A program made the translations under genes and the position numbers. This document shows, one piece after another, positions 8,490 to 17,454 of a stretch of 64,000 bases of DNA; position 1 is the stretch's first letter; each line of letters begins with the position of its first letter. The notes beneath the pieces are model-generated. The model saw nothing but the letters and a program-made list of their open reading frames with translations. It had not been told where the DNA came from and searched no databases. Source of the DNA: an uncultured Dialister sp. (GTDB lineage: Bacteria; Bacillota; Negativicutes; Veillonellales; Dialisteraceae); assembly GCA_934178345.1 (NCBI GenBank), contig CAKPQG010000009.1, positions 26,596-90,595 of the forward strand, in the 5' to 3' direction.

Positions 8490-8995
8490 AATTAGGGGTG
8501 CAGAGTGACTGGTGACTAAGGACTGGTGACTAGGGACTAGGGATTAGTAGCTAGGGATTAGGTTTGCGATACGAGAAAACCGCTAGTTTCAAAACTCCGC
8601 GGCGCTTTCAAATTTTATGCGTCGCACCACCCCCGTTGAACCCGCTGAACCTCTTTTGCACGTAATCACGGAACGGCACGCCCCAAGGCCTAAGTTTGAA
8701 AGCAGGGATGAGTGGCTAGGGATGAGGAGTCTCAAGTGACTGGAGACTGGTAACTGGTGACTGGAATGCCCGCTCATGGCATCACCATTATTTATACTTC
8801 GCGGCGCATTTCGTCATCCTGAGCGGAGTGGAATGTCGGATGTTCGATCATGTAAAAGCGGAACAGTGAGAACTGAGTCGAAGGATCTGGCGCCGCACCA
8901 CCATTCCTAATTCCTCATTCCTAATTTCTCATTCAAGCAAAGCTTTCATTCGTAATCACGGAGCGATACGCCCACGGGCTAACCCTGAACCCCTT
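8490..8995. repeat. Intergenic repeat mosaic
   Basis: GTGACTA/AGGGATT heptamers (8500-8565), a GCGGCGC/GCGCCGC hairpin module, more heptamers (8707-8765), a ~75-bp module beginning GTCATCCTGAGCGGA and ending GAGTCGAAGGATCT (~8813-8888), then ATTCCTA/ATTCCTC heptamers. It is the reverse orientation of the mosaic at other gaps. No gene. Confidence 0.8.
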
Positions 8996-9200
8996 TCCCC
9001 TCATTATACACTTCTTCATAAAAAGCAAGCCACATTTTCTTGATAGTCCCTCATAGAAAGGATTTATACTGCCTCTCATAAATTTCTCATACAGCAGCAA
9101 ATCCGCTGTTTTCTCACTTTTTGGCGGTTTCTCTCACTTTCTTGCCAAAGAGAGCTCCGCTTCGAAAATATTTTCCCTATTCCCTTTTCTCCCGATTTGT

Positions 9201-9263
9201 TGTATTATAGTTCCGGCACAAGATATTGTGCTTATATTTTTGTAAATTTCATACATTTTGTAT
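9201..9263 (+). promoter_or_regulatory. nrdD promoter with probable NrdR boxes
   Basis: A -10-like TATTAT (9203-9208) is followed by the palindrome GCACAAGATATTGTGC (9216-9231), close to the NrdR box. A weaker palindrome ATACATTTTGTAT (9251-9263) lies about three helical turns downstream. Paired NrdR boxes at ribonucleotide-reductase promoters are established; this assignment is by similarity only. Confidence 0.55.
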
Positions 9264-9326
9264 TTACTATAAAGCCGATAAAATCTAGGAAAATCATCGG
9301 ATTACGAGCGGGAGAGTGCATCAGCT

Positions 9327-11537
9327 ATGGAAAATCGAGAAGAAATGACGGGAATCACAGTCAAAACAAACGTAATCAAGAGAAATGGACAGGAAGTTGC
9401 TTTTGATATTTCCAAGATCGTGAATGCCATCCGCAAAGCCAATAAGGAAGTCGAAGGCATCCATCAGATGAGCGGCTTCCAGATCCAGGCTGTCGCTGAC
9501 AACATCGCCAAGAAGATCTCGGCGTATTCGCATGCCTGCAATGTGGAAGACATTCAGGACATGGTCGAGACGGGCATCATGGAAATGCGCGGCTACGAAG
9601 TGGCGCAGAAGTACGTCCGCTACCGCTACAAACGCGAGATTTCCAGAAAAAGCAATACCACCGATGACGGGATCCTCTCCCTCATCGACCTCAATAACGA
9701 AGAAGTGAAGCAGGAAAATTCGAATAAGAACCCTGTCATCAATTCCACGCAGCGTGACTACATGGCCGGCGAGGTATCGAAGGACCTCACCCGCCGTCTG
9801 CTGCTCCCGGAAGAAATCGTGAAAGCGCACGAGCAGGGCATCATCCATTTCCACGATGCCGACTATTTCGCCCAGCGCGAGCACAACTGCGACCTCATCA
9901 ATCTGGAAGACATGCTGCAGAATGGCACCGTCATCAGCCAGACTATGATCGAAAAGCCGCACTCCTTCTTCACCGCGTGCAATGTCACGACGCAGATCGT
10001 CGCGCAGGTCGCTTCGAACCAGTACGGCGGGCAGTCCTTCACGCTCGCGCACCTCGCTCCCTTCGTAGACATCAGCCGTCAGAAGATCAGAAAAGAAGTC
10101 CTCGCAGAGCGCAGGGAAACCGGCGAAGTGATGGATGAAGACATCATCTCCAAGATTGTGGAACGCCGCCTGAAGGAAGAGATCAAGTCCGGCATCCAGA
10201 CCATCCAGTATCAGCTCATCACCCTCATGACCTGCAACGGGCAGGCGCCTTTCGTCACCATGTTCATGTACCTCGATGAAGTCGCAGACGGCCAGACGAG
10301 GAAAGACCTCGCCCTCATCATCGAAGAAGTCCTCCGCCAGCGCATGCAGGGCGTCAAGAATGAAAAGGGCGTATGGATCACCCCCGCCTTCCCGAAGCTC
10401 ATCTACGTCCTCGATGAAGACAATATCCATGAGGATACCCCTTACTACTACCTCACCAAGCTCGCTGCGGAATGTACCGCCAAGCGCATGGTGCCGGACT
10501 ATATTTCCGCCAAGATCATGCGGCAGATGAAAAATGGCGATGTCTACCCGTGCATGGGCTGCCGCAGCTTCCTCACCCCGGATACCGAAGGCCTTGGCAA
10601 GGATCATAAGCACAAGTACTACGGCCGCTTCAATCAGGGTGTCGTCACCATCAATCTCGTCGACGTCGCCTGCTCCTCCGGCGGCGACATGGACCGCTTC
10701 TGGAAGATCCTAGAAGACCGCCTCGAGCTCTGCCACCGCGCCCTCCGCTGCCGCCACGAGAGGCTCCTTGGCACCGTCTCTGACGTCGCACCGATCCTTT
10801 GGCAGTACGGCGCACTCGCGCGCCTCAAGAAGGGCGAGACCATCGACAAGCTCCTCTTCAATAACTACAGCACCATTTCCCTCGGCTATGCCGGCCTCTA
10901 TGAAATGTGCGTCCGCATGCTCGGTGTCTCTCACACCACGGAAGAGGGACGGAAATTCTCCATGTCTGTCATGCAGAAGCTGAATGACAAATGCAGCGAA
11001 TGGAGAGCAAAAGAAAACATCTCCTACTCCGTCTACGGCACCCCGATGGAATCCACCACCTACAAATTCGCCAAATGCCTCCAGAAACGCTTCGGCCTCA
11101 TCAAAGGCGTCACGGATAAGAACTACATCACCAACAGCTACCACGTCCACGTCGCAGAGAAGATCGATGCCTTCCACAAGCTGAAATTTGAATCCGATTT
11201 CCAGAAGCTCTCCCCGGGCGGCGCGATCTCCTACATCGAAGTCCCGAACATGCAGACGAATATCCCTGCCGTTCTCACCGTCATGAAGTACATCTATGAA
11301 AATATCATGTACGCAGAGCTGAATACCAAGAGCGACTACTGCATGATCTGCGGCTATGATGGAGAGATCAAGATCGTCGAAGACGAAAATGGCAAGCTCG
11401 TCTGGGAATGCCCGAACTGCGGCAATCGCGACCAGCACAAAATGAGCGTCGCCAGAAGAACCTGCGGCTACATCGGCACCCAGTTCTGGAATCAGGGCCG
11501 TACCCAGGAAATCAAAGACCGCGTACTGCACCTGTAA
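9327..11537 (+). CDS. nrdD: Anaerobic (class III) ribonucleoside-triphosphate reductase
   Basis: NrdD reduces ribonucleotides to deoxyribonucleotides by a glycyl radical under strict anaerobiosis. The 736-aa protein has an N-terminal ATP-cone (~residues 10-100) and the large catalytic barrel. A C-terminal zinc site is formed by 'CMIC' and 'CPNC'. The radical motif is 'RRTCGYIG', with the radical Gly near residue 714. Its activase nrdG lies ~880 bp downstream on the same strand, separated by a terminator and a long repeat region. The upstream NrdR-like boxes suggest dNTP-responsive repression. Confidence 0.97.
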   Translation: MENREEMTGITVKTNVIKRNGQEVAFDISKIVNAIRKANKEVEGIHQMSGFQIQAVADNIAKKISAYSHACNVEDIQDMVETGIMEMRGYEVAQKYVRYRYKREISRKSNTTDDGILSLIDLNNEEVKQENSNKNPVINSTQRDYMAGEVSKDLTRRLLLPEEIVKAHEQGIIHFHDADYFAQREHNCDLINLEDMLQNGTVISQTMIEKPHSFFTACNVTTQIVAQVASNQYGGQSFTLAHLAPFVDISRQKIRKEVLAERRETGEVMDEDIISKIVERRLKEEIKSGIQTIQYQLITLMTCNGQAPFVTMFMYLDEVADGQTRKDLALIIEEVLRQRMQGVKNEKGVWITPAFPKLIYVLDEDNIHEDTPYYYLTKLAAECTAKRMVPDYISAKIMRQMKNGDVYPCMGCRSFLTPDTEGLGKDHKHKYYGRFNQGVVTINLVDVACSSGGDMDRFWKILEDRLELCHRALRCRHERLLGTVSDVAPILWQYGALARLKKGETIDKLLFNNYSTISLGYAGLYEMCVRMLGVSHTTEEGRKFSMSVMQKLNDKCSEWRAKENISYSVYGTPMESTTYKFAKCLQKRFGLIKGVTDKNYITNSYHVHVAEKIDAFHKLKFESDFQKLSPGGAISYIEVPNMQTNIPAVLTVMKYIYENIMYAELNTKSDYCMICGYDGEIKIVEDENGKLVWECPNCGNRDQHKMSVARRTCGYIGTQFWNQGRTQEIKDRVLHL

Positions 11538-11558
11538 GCCCACCGCAGCCCCATAAGC

Positions 11559-11582
11559 AAAGACGGCTCCTGCCGTCTTTTT
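11559..11582 (+). terminator. Terminator after nrdD
   Basis: AAAGACGG-CTCCTG-CCGTCTTT followed by a T run, 20 bp after the stop. It would separate nrdD from nrdG transcription, at least partly. Confidence 0.8.
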
Positions 11583-11584
11583 GC

Positions 11585-12170
11585 GTGGCAGGGGACTGGG
11601 GCATCAGACTTTTGTATCGTCATTTCGAGCAAGCGAGAGATCTTTGTCATTTGCGGTCAGTGGCTCACGCTTTCCCCGCATGTGCCGCACCTCTCCGCTT
11701 TCCTCATACATACTCGCGGAAAAACCACCACCACACCCCTAATTACCAGTCAACGCACTCCACTTTTCTCCCTCCTTCCTTTGGAAGGAGGTGCCCCGAA
11801 GGGGCGGAGGTTGGCTGCGTGAAGCGGCATTTTCACACGCGGGGATACCAACCCCGCCTCGCTTCGCTCGCCTGCCCCTTCCAGAGGAAGGGGCGAGAAT
11901 GATTCTTAATCGGGCATCGCCCCATATATAATTGCGGCGAAGCCGCCACCACACCCCTGAACCTTGAAGTTTGAAAGCAGGTATAAGTGGCTAGGGATTA
12001 GGAGCCTCGAGTGACTGGTGACTAGTGACTAGTGACTGGCATGCCAGCTCATGGCATCGCCTCATATATACTTCGCGGCGCTTAGATCCTTCGACTCAGT
12101 TCTCCTGTTTCAGATAAGCCATTTTTTAACATACGACGTTTTTCTCCGCTCAGGATGACGAAATGCGCCG
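11585..12170. repeat. Intergenic repeat mosaic between nrdD and nrdG
   Basis: Contains the CGTCATTTCGAGC... module (~11617-11725), the ~130-bp CTTCC/GGAAGG module (11769-11905), a GCGGCGAAGCCGCC hairpin, GTGACTA/AGGGATT heptamers (11985-12045) and a reversed AGATCCTTCGACTC...CAGGATGACG module (12087-12160). No gene. Confidence 0.8.
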
Positions 12171-12176
12171 CACCAC

Positions 12177-12389
12177 CCCTGAACCTTGAACCCTGAACCT
12201 TGAACCCTGAACCCTGAACCTTGAACCCTGAACCCTGAACCTTGAACCCTGAACCCTGAACCCTGAACCTTGAACCTTGAACCCTGAACCCTGAACCCTG
12301 AACCCCGAACCCTGAACCCCGAACCCTGAACCCCGAACCCTGAACCCCGAACCCTGAACCTTGAACCCCGAACCCTGAACCCTGAACCC
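12177..12389. repeat. TGAACCC heptamer array, ~30 units
   Basis: 213 bp of near-perfect 7-bp units alternating CCCTGAA, CCTTGAA and CCCCGAA, ending 29 bp before the nrdG start. On the minus strand the array reads as an endless open frame (repeating GFRVQGS), which is a by-product of the 7-bp unit lacking stops on that strand. Confidence 0.95.
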
Positions 12390-12418
12390 ATTTTATCCAT
12401 AAGGAACATCTCACTATC

Positions 12419-12973
12419 ATGAACTACTCCAACATCAAAGAATACGACATCGCGAACGGTCCTGGCATCCGATACACCCTCTTTGTCTCCGGCTGCACGC
12501 ACCACTGCAAGGGCTGCTTCAATCCTGAGACATGGGACTTCGCCTACGGCAAACCCTTCACCAAAGAGGTCGAAGACCATATCCTAGACGAGGTCGGACA
12601 CGAATACTACGAAGGCCTCACCCTTTTGGGCGGCGAACCCATGGAGCCCTCCAATCAGAAAGGCCTCCTCTCCCTCGTCACGCGTTTCAAGGAGCGCTAC
12701 CCGCAGAAAACCATCTGGTGCTTCTCCGGCTACCTCTTCGACCGTGATCTTCTCGGCCACTTTGCCAAAGTCATGCCGGAAACAATGGAGCTCCTGAAGC
12801 GCATCGACGTCCTCGTCGATGGGGAATTCATGCTCGACAAGAAAGACGTCACCCTCCTCTTCAAAGGCTCTTCGAACCAGCGCACCATCGACGTACAGAA
12901 AAGCCTCGCCGCCGGAAAAATCATCATCTGGAATCCCAGAGATACCAGCATGTCGCCGAATTCGAAGATCTAG
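12419..12973 (+). CDS. nrdG: Anaerobic ribonucleoside-triphosphate reductase activating protein
   Basis: NrdG is the radical-SAM activase that generates the glycyl radical on NrdD. The 184-aa protein shows the cluster-binding cysteines C26, C30 and C33 in 'GCTHHCKGC', the 'LLGGEP' SAM-binding motif (~residues 70-75) and normal length. Its ribosome site (AAGGAA) sits 12 bp before the ATG, directly after the heptamer array. No clear promoter is visible between the array and the start, so expression may depend on readthrough from nrdD or on a promoter inside the repeats. Confidence 0.95.
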   Translation: MNYSNIKEYDIANGPGIRYTLFVSGCTHHCKGCFNPETWDFAYGKPFTKEVEDHILDEVGHEYYEGLTLLGGEPMEPSNQKGLLSLVTRFKERYPQKTIWCFSGYLFDRDLLGHFAKVMPETMELLKRIDVLVDGEFMLDKKDVTLLFKGSSNQRTIDVQKSLAAGKIIIWNPRDTSMSPNSKI

Positions 12974-12980
12974 ATCGCTG

Positions 12981-13133
12981 GTGACTTGTGACTTGTGACT
13001 AGTGACTGGTGACTTGTGACTGGTGACTTGTGACTGGTGACTTGTGACTAGTGACTTGTGACTAGTGACTTGTGACTTGTGACTTGTGACTTGTGACTTG
13101 TGACTTGTGACTTGTGACTTGTGACTTGTGACT
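12981..13133. repeat. GTGACTT/GTGACTA heptamer array, ~22 units
   Basis: 153 bp of 7-bp units (GTGACTT dominant, with GTGACTA and GTGACTG) beginning 8 bp after the nrdG stop. Stops occur in all forward frames. Confidence 0.95.
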
Positions 13134-13139
13134 GAAATG

Positions 13140-13276
13140 CCACCTTCGGGCATCGCCACCATCTATACTCCGCGGCGCATTTCGTCATCCTGAGCGGAGT
13201 GAAATGTCGGATGTTCGATAATGTAAAGGTGGAACAGTGAGAACTGAGTCGAAGGATCTGGCGCCGCACCTCCCCC
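13140..13276. repeat. Palindromic modules between two arrays
   Basis: A short 'CTTCGGGCATCGCC' module, the CGTCATCCTGAGCGGA...GAGTCGAAGGATCT module (~13186-13258) and part of the GCGCCGCACC hairpin join the arrays. Confidence 0.7.
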
Positions 13277-13557
13277 ATTGAACCCGTTGAACCCATTGAA
13301 CCCGTTGAACCCGTTGAACCCGTTGAACCCGTTGAACCCCGAACCCCGAACCCCGAACCCCGAACCCTGAACCCTGAACCCTGAACCCTGAACCCTGACC
13401 CCCGAACCCTGAACCCCGAACCCCGAACCCTGAACCCTGAACCCTGAACCCTGAACCCTGACCCCCGAACCCTGAACCCTGAACCCTGAACCCTGAACCC
13501 TGAACCCTGACCCCCGAACCCTGAACCCTGAACCCTGAACCCTGAACCCTGAACCCC
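13277..13557. repeat. 9-bp then 7-bp tandem arrays
   Basis: Seven 9-bp units (GTTGAACCC or ATTGAACCC, 13277-13339) pass directly into ~31 heptamers (CGAACCC, TGAACCC). A TGACCCC variant recurs at 13396, 13459 and 13508, spaced 63 and 49 bp (multiples of 7), showing block duplications within the array. Confidence 0.95.
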
Positions 13558-13562
13558 CAATC

Positions 13563-13593
13563 AAAAAACGCTATCCTTTCGGATAGCGTTTTT
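13563..13593 (-). terminator. Terminator of cstA
   Basis: AAAAACGCTATCC-TTTC-GGATAGCGTTTTT, usable in both directions. Confidence 0.9.
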
Positions 13594-13600
13594 CACTTTC

Positions 13601-15346
13601 TTAGTCCAGAGCCGGTGCTTCGCCGTTGTCATCCGGATCCTTTTTCTTGAAAATAGTACGGTAGCCTTCTACCGCCAGTTCCAGAGCAAGGATGATGAGG
13701 AAGGAGCCGATGATGGCCTGGGCATACGGGCCCCAGTCAGCGCCGCCCTTCATGATGATGAGGACCTGATTTCTTACGATCAGAGCCAGCGAGCAAAGGG
13801 TGACGACCATCATGAAAGACATCGGGAAGAGGAACATCTTATTGTTCTTTCCTGCATTGCCGAGCCATGCTGCGACAGCAAGGAGGCCGATGCCAGCCAG
13901 CAGCTGGTTTGCTGCACCGAAGAGACCCCAGATCTTCATGAAGCCGTTCATACCGAGCATGACGCCGAGGAATACCGTGAGGATGGTCGCAAAGTATGGA
14001 TTGACCATCATTTTCTTGAAGCCGCTCTTGATATCTTTCGGTGTTTCACCCGGTTCGAGCCAGAATTCCTGGAACATGAAACGAGCGAGACGTGTCGCGG
14101 TATCCAGAGAGGTCAGACAGAATGCGGAGTACGTCAGAACGAGCAGGGTGTACATGGAGGTTTCCATGCTTTCAAGCCCCGGGATCGCGCCGATCATCGC
14201 AGCGATGCCGCCGGCGAAAATATCGGTCGCGCCTTTCACATGACCAGTTTCTCTTGCATAAGCGATCGCGCAGAGAGTGATGACTGCGAGTACGCATTCC
14301 AGCAGCATGCCGCCGTAAGCGATCGGCTTCGCATCCGATTCTTTATCCAGCTGCTTAGACGTCGTGCCAGAAGATACGAGAGAGTGGAAACCGGAAATCG
14401 CGCCGCAGGCTACGGTCGTGAAGAGGATCGGGAACATGTACTGTACGCCATTGCCATTCTCTACAGCAAATCCAGCGAAAGCCGGGAAAAGTTCCGGCTT
14501 GATATCCGGATGCGCACCGACGATACCTACGACTGCGACAGCCAGCATCGCATAGAGCAGGAAGGAAGACAAGTAGTCACGCGGCTGGAGCAGGATCCAT
14601 ACCGGAGTGACGGATGCGATGGTGATGTAGAGCCCGATGAGCCACATCCATGTGGTGGTGGAGAAATACAGCGGATGCCAGTTCATGCCGACCGCCATGC
14701 AGACTACAATCGCAGCGACGCCAAGAATGGTGGAGGTCACCATGGAGGTGTGACGGCGATACACAGCAAAGCCGAATACGATAGCGACAAGGATGAAGAG
14801 GAGGGATACCATGGCGACCGAAGCCTGGGTCGCGCTCTTGGCTTCATTGACAACGCCGTTTTCAAAAGTCGCCCCGAAGGTGGACGCTACGATCGCAGCG
14901 AAAGCCGCTACGACGAGGATCAGCGTCAGATACGAGAAAATAATGAAGAGCTGCTTCGCTCTCTTGGACATATTCGCAGAAATGATCTCCCCGATAGACT
15001 GCCCCTTATGACGGACAGACGCAAAGAGCGCCCCGAAGTCATGGACACCGCCGAAGAAGATACCACCGATCAGCACCCACAGAGTAACCGGCAGCCAGCC
15101 GAACATAGCGGCTCCGATCGGTCCGGTGATCGGGCCTGCGCCAGCGATGGAGGAGAAATGATGCCCCATCAGAACCGGTGCCTTTGCCGGCACATAGTCG
15201 ATGCCATCATTCATGGTATGCGCCGGTGTCGGGATATCTCCCTCACCTACGCCCCATTGCTTGACCAGCCAGCGCCCATAAAATACATAACCACAAAACA
15301 AAATCACTAAACAGACAGCCAATAATACCAGTGTATTCATAATCAT
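13601..15346 (-). CDS. cstA: Carbon starvation protein CstA-family transporter
   Basis: CstA-type proteins are large inner-membrane transporters for peptides or pyruvate. The 581-aa protein has about 15 predicted membrane helices. The family's conserved N-terminal block is visible ('GIDYVPAKAPVLMGHHF', 'IAGAGPITGPIGAAMFGW', 'FFGGVHDFGALFAS'). The start has an AGGAGAAAGGAG ribosome site. Substrate cannot be fixed from sequence. It is monocistronic, ending at a strong hairpin; the upstream gap holds GTTGGTT-type heptamers. Confidence 0.93.
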   Translation of the reverse strand: MIMNTLVLLAVCLVILFCGYVFYGRWLVKQWGVGEGDIPTPAHTMNDGIDYVPAKAPVLMGHHFSSIAGAGPITGPIGAAMFGWLPVTLWVLIGGIFFGGVHDFGALFASVRHKGQSIGEIISANMSKRAKQLFIIFSYLTLILVVAAFAAIVASTFGATFENGVVNEAKSATQASVAMVSLLFILVAIVFGFAVYRRHTSMVTSTILGVAAIVVCMAVGMNWHPLYFSTTTWMWLIGLYITIASVTPVWILLQPRDYLSSFLLYAMLAVAVVGIVGAHPDIKPELFPAFAGFAVENGNGVQYMFPILFTTVACGAISGFHSLVSSGTTSKQLDKESDAKPIAYGGMLLECVLAVITLCAIAYARETGHVKGATDIFAGGIAAMIGAIPGLESMETSMYTLLVLTYSAFCLTSLDTATRLARFMFQEFWLEPGETPKDIKSGFKKMMVNPYFATILTVFLGVMLGMNGFMKIWGLFGAANQLLAGIGLLAVAAWLGNAGKNNKMFLFPMSFMMVVTLCSLALIVRNQVLIIMKGGADWGPYAQAIIGSFLIILALELAVEGYRTIFKKKDPDDNGEAPALD

Positions 15347-15369
15347 TCTCCTTTCTCCTTGACTTCTAT

Positions 15370-15535
15370 TTGTTGAAATATGTTGATTGTTGTTGGTTGT
15401 TGGTTGGTTGTTTGGCAGCTCCGTAAGAAGTTTTAAGATTTACGATGCATGCTGCCTGTTTTTAAAAACTTGCGGCGCTTCCTTTTTTTGCGCCGCACCA
15501 CAACCCTGAACCCATCAACCTGAACCCTAAACCCG
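15370..15535. repeat. GTTGGTT heptamers and hairpin module
   Basis: About five 7-bp units of the GTTGGTT/GTTGTTG type (15380-15415) lie in the cstA leader, followed by a GCGGCGC...GCGCCGC hairpin and CCTGAAC heptamers. Confidence 0.7.
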
Positions 15536-15541
15536 AATGAT

Positions 15542-16126
15542 TCACGCTTCCATCCGCACCGGTTCTTTGAAGAGCTTCCTCAGCCCCTTTTCCATGCAGC
15601 GTCCTGCCTTATTGAAATAGAATCGATCGTCACGAAGTGCCAGACATCCCGCATGGTACTCCATCCATCCGTGGAAGGAGAAACCGAAGGTCTTGTAATA
15701 CTTGCATTTTTCCAAAGCGATTCTGGCTTCCTCATCGACGGTATCGCATATGAAGACCGGTGAAATATATGTATACATATGCCCCGATCCGATGTGTGCC
15801 ATATCCATCCCCGCCTGATACGCGTAGTCCCTGCAGGCATCAAAGACTTTTTTGGATAGATGAGGAACGGAAAAGACGAAGACGAACTCTTCCTGATGCG
15901 TCGACCATAGCTCATTCGAGTGGAGAATGAAATATCGCTCTGCCCTTTCGTAATATTCACCTACGGCAGAAAGAGACGCCCCTTCAGGCAGGAAGGGTGC
16001 CGTCAGATCTTTCGCCTCTTGGATTCCTTTGCCCGGCGCTTCTCTCACGCCATCAAAACGCGTGATCGTATAATACCTGCGGTACGCCGCGAGCAGACGC
16101 TCCACCGCATCCTTCCTGGCCCTCAT
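15542..16126 (-). CDS. Conserved hypothetical protein
   Basis: The frame extends to 16201, but the strong Shine-Dalgarno GAGGGGGGAGG lies just before the ATG at 16126, giving 194 aa. The protein is soluble and mixed alpha/beta, with many aromatics and several Cys and His ('HIGSGHMYTYISPVFICD', 'FGFSFHGWMEYHAGCLALR'). No signal peptide or membrane helix is evident. I do not recognise the family. It stands alone between cstA and the thioredoxin gene. Confidence 0.65.
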   Translation of the reverse strand: MRARKDAVERLLAAYRRYYTITRFDGVREAPGKGIQEAKDLTAPFLPEGASLSAVGEYYERAERYFILHSNELWSTHQEEFVFVFSVPHLSKKVFDACRDYAYQAGMDMAHIGSGHMYTYISPVFICDTVDEEARIALEKCKYYKTFGFSFHGWMEYHAGCLALRDDRFYFNKAGRCMEKGLRKLFKEPVRMEA

Positions 16127-16324
16127 TGGCCTCCCCCCTCTGAACTTTTCATAACAAAATCTTCTAGAATCATAACAAATTCGAAATTGAGTTTCCCTCA
16201 TTATACATTGCCTTTCTCGAATAATATAATAAAAGATACTTATAACAGGTATGAAGAATTGTTGTATATCAAAAAGAGATATGTCGCTTACATGTATACT
16301 CTATTTCGGTAAAAGAGTAAAATT

Positions 16325-16655
16325 TTTAAGGTTAGCAGGTTCAAGGTTCAAGGTTCAGGGTTCAGGGTTAGCCCTGGGGACGGCTCGCCCCTTGATTACG
16401 TTTGAAAGTCTCGATTGAATGAGAAATTAGAAATGAGAAATGCGAAATGGTGGTGCGGCGCATAAAAATATGGAAGCGCCGCGGAGTTTTGAAACTAGCG
16501 TTTTTCTCGTATCGCAAACCTAATCCCTAGCTACCAGTCACTAGTCACTAGTCACTAGTCACTAGTCACTCGAGGCTCCTAATCCCTAGCTACTAATCCC
16601 TAGCTACTAAACATCCCTGCTTTCAAACTTCAAGGTTAGCCCGTTGAACCGCTTT
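16325..16655. repeat. Intergenic repeat mosaic
   Basis: GGTTCAA/GGGTTCA heptamers, GGGTTAGCCC module, GAAATGA/AATTAGA heptamers, GCGGCGC hairpin, then CTAGTCA and CTAATCC/CTAGCTA heptamers ending 'TGCTTTCAAACTT'. The 16127-16324 stretch before it is AT-rich leader DNA with nothing else recognised. Confidence 0.8.
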
Positions 16656-16666
16656 TCCTCACATGC

Positions 16667-16672
16667 TATAAT
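16667..16672 (+). promoter_or_regulatory. Extended -10 promoter of thioredoxin
   Basis: ATGC-TATAAT 57 bp before the gene; AAGGAGG ribosome site follows. Confidence 0.6.
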
Positions 16673-16728
16673 GAGTACATCAAGCATATATATTTCTATC
16701 GATATAGTCATATACAAGGAGGATCCCT

Positions 16729-17052
16729 ATGATCACTGAAATCCATACAGAAGAAGCATTCCAGAAAGAAATCGCCACCCGCCAAGGCCTCTCCCTCATC
16801 GACTTCTGGGCCACTTGGTGCGGGCCCTGCCGTATGATGGCTCCCGTCATGGAGGCTGCGGATGCAGAGCTTGGCTCTGCCATCCACTTCACCAAGGTCG
16901 ATGTAGATGAGCTCCCGGATATCGCCGCTGCCTTCGACATCATGTCGATCCCGACCATCGTCATCTTGGAGAATGGAGAGGAGATCACCCGTCTCACCGG
17001 TGCTATGTCTGCGGAAGAATTCATCAGCCAGCTGAAAAGCATCGCGGGATAA
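16729..17052 (+). CDS. trxA: Thioredoxin
   Basis: A 107-aa thioredoxin with the redox motif 'WCGPC' (C31, C34) and the cis-proline 'SIPTIVI' (~residue 75). It is a cytoplasmic disulfide reductase that supplies electrons to reductases and peroxidases. No thioredoxin reductase gene is adjacent. It is monocistronic with its own extended -10 promoter, a perfect AAGGAGG ribosome site and a strong terminator. Confidence 0.96.
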   Translation: MITEIHTEEAFQKEIATRQGLSLIDFWATWCGPCRMMAPVMEAADAELGSAIHFTKVDVDELPDIAAAFDIMSIPTIVILENGEEITRLTGAMSAEEFISQLKSIAG

Positions 17053-17066
17053 GTAAGATAAGTAAA

Positions 17067-17112
17067 AGAGACTGCCAAGCATGTGCCTGCATGCTTGGCA
17101 GCCTCTTTTTTA
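17067..17112 (+). terminator. Terminator of thioredoxin
   Basis: CTGCCAAGCATG-TGCC-TGCATGCTTGGCAG followed by CTCTTTTTT. Confidence 0.9.
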
Positions 17113-17131
17113 TTGCGATAAAAGACCAATG

Positions 17132-17325
17132 AAAAGCCCGATCGATGGGGAAAATCGATCGGGCTTTTATAGGAGAGAGGGTATTGTTATCAAGAAATTG
17201 AATCAGTATATGTGGTAATGCGCCACCTCCTTTATCATAAGGGTATGGTATGACAGGGATCCAAGGGGGAATGGGACCCCTGCCAAATGGAATCTGTTTT
17301 CTAAGTTGACTTCCGGTCAACTTAT
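17132..17325 (-). ncRNA. Candidate small RNA (~194 nt)
   Basis: A strong promoter (TTGCAA at 17354-17359, 16-bp spacer, TGG-TATAAT with the box at 17332-17337) points leftward into a gap with no convincing gene. A perfect terminator ends it (AAGCCCGATCGAT / ATCGATCGGGCTTTT, 17131-17169). The RNA would begin with a stem AAGTTGAC-CGGAA-GTCAACTT and contain a second stem GGCAGGG/CCCTGTC with a C-rich loop. A lone AAAGGAGGTG lies further on, before only an 11-codon frame. It could be a regulatory RNA or a leader for a tiny peptide. Confidence 0.5.
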
Positions 17326-17454
17326 GTATGTATTATACCATGAAAACGATGGATTGCAAGGGGCTTCTTCATTATATTTTCATAAATTACTAAGCGTATT
17401 TTTTTATGAAATCTTAATACTTTCGACTTTGAGTCAAAAATATTAGATAGGGAG

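Noticed and set aside
12177..12389. Telomere-like end, suggested by the GGGTTCA array
   Set aside because: The arrays are internal, occur in many gaps and in both orientations; nothing indicates a chromosome end.
12177..13557. Possible CRISPR arrays
   Set aside because: The units are contiguous 7- or 9-bp repeats without unique spacers, and no cas genes are present.
12082..13564. Long minus-strand open frames encoding repeated GFRVQGS, GFNG and TSHKSQV residues
   Set aside because: They are translations of 7-bp and 9-bp tandem DNA repeats whose unit lacks stops on that strand. No ribosome site, domain or consistent codon use supports them.
17024..17320. 98-residue minus-strand frame next to thioredoxin
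   Set aside because: It runs through two terminators and the sRNA promoter region and has no ribosome site; the candidate sRNA explains the interval better.
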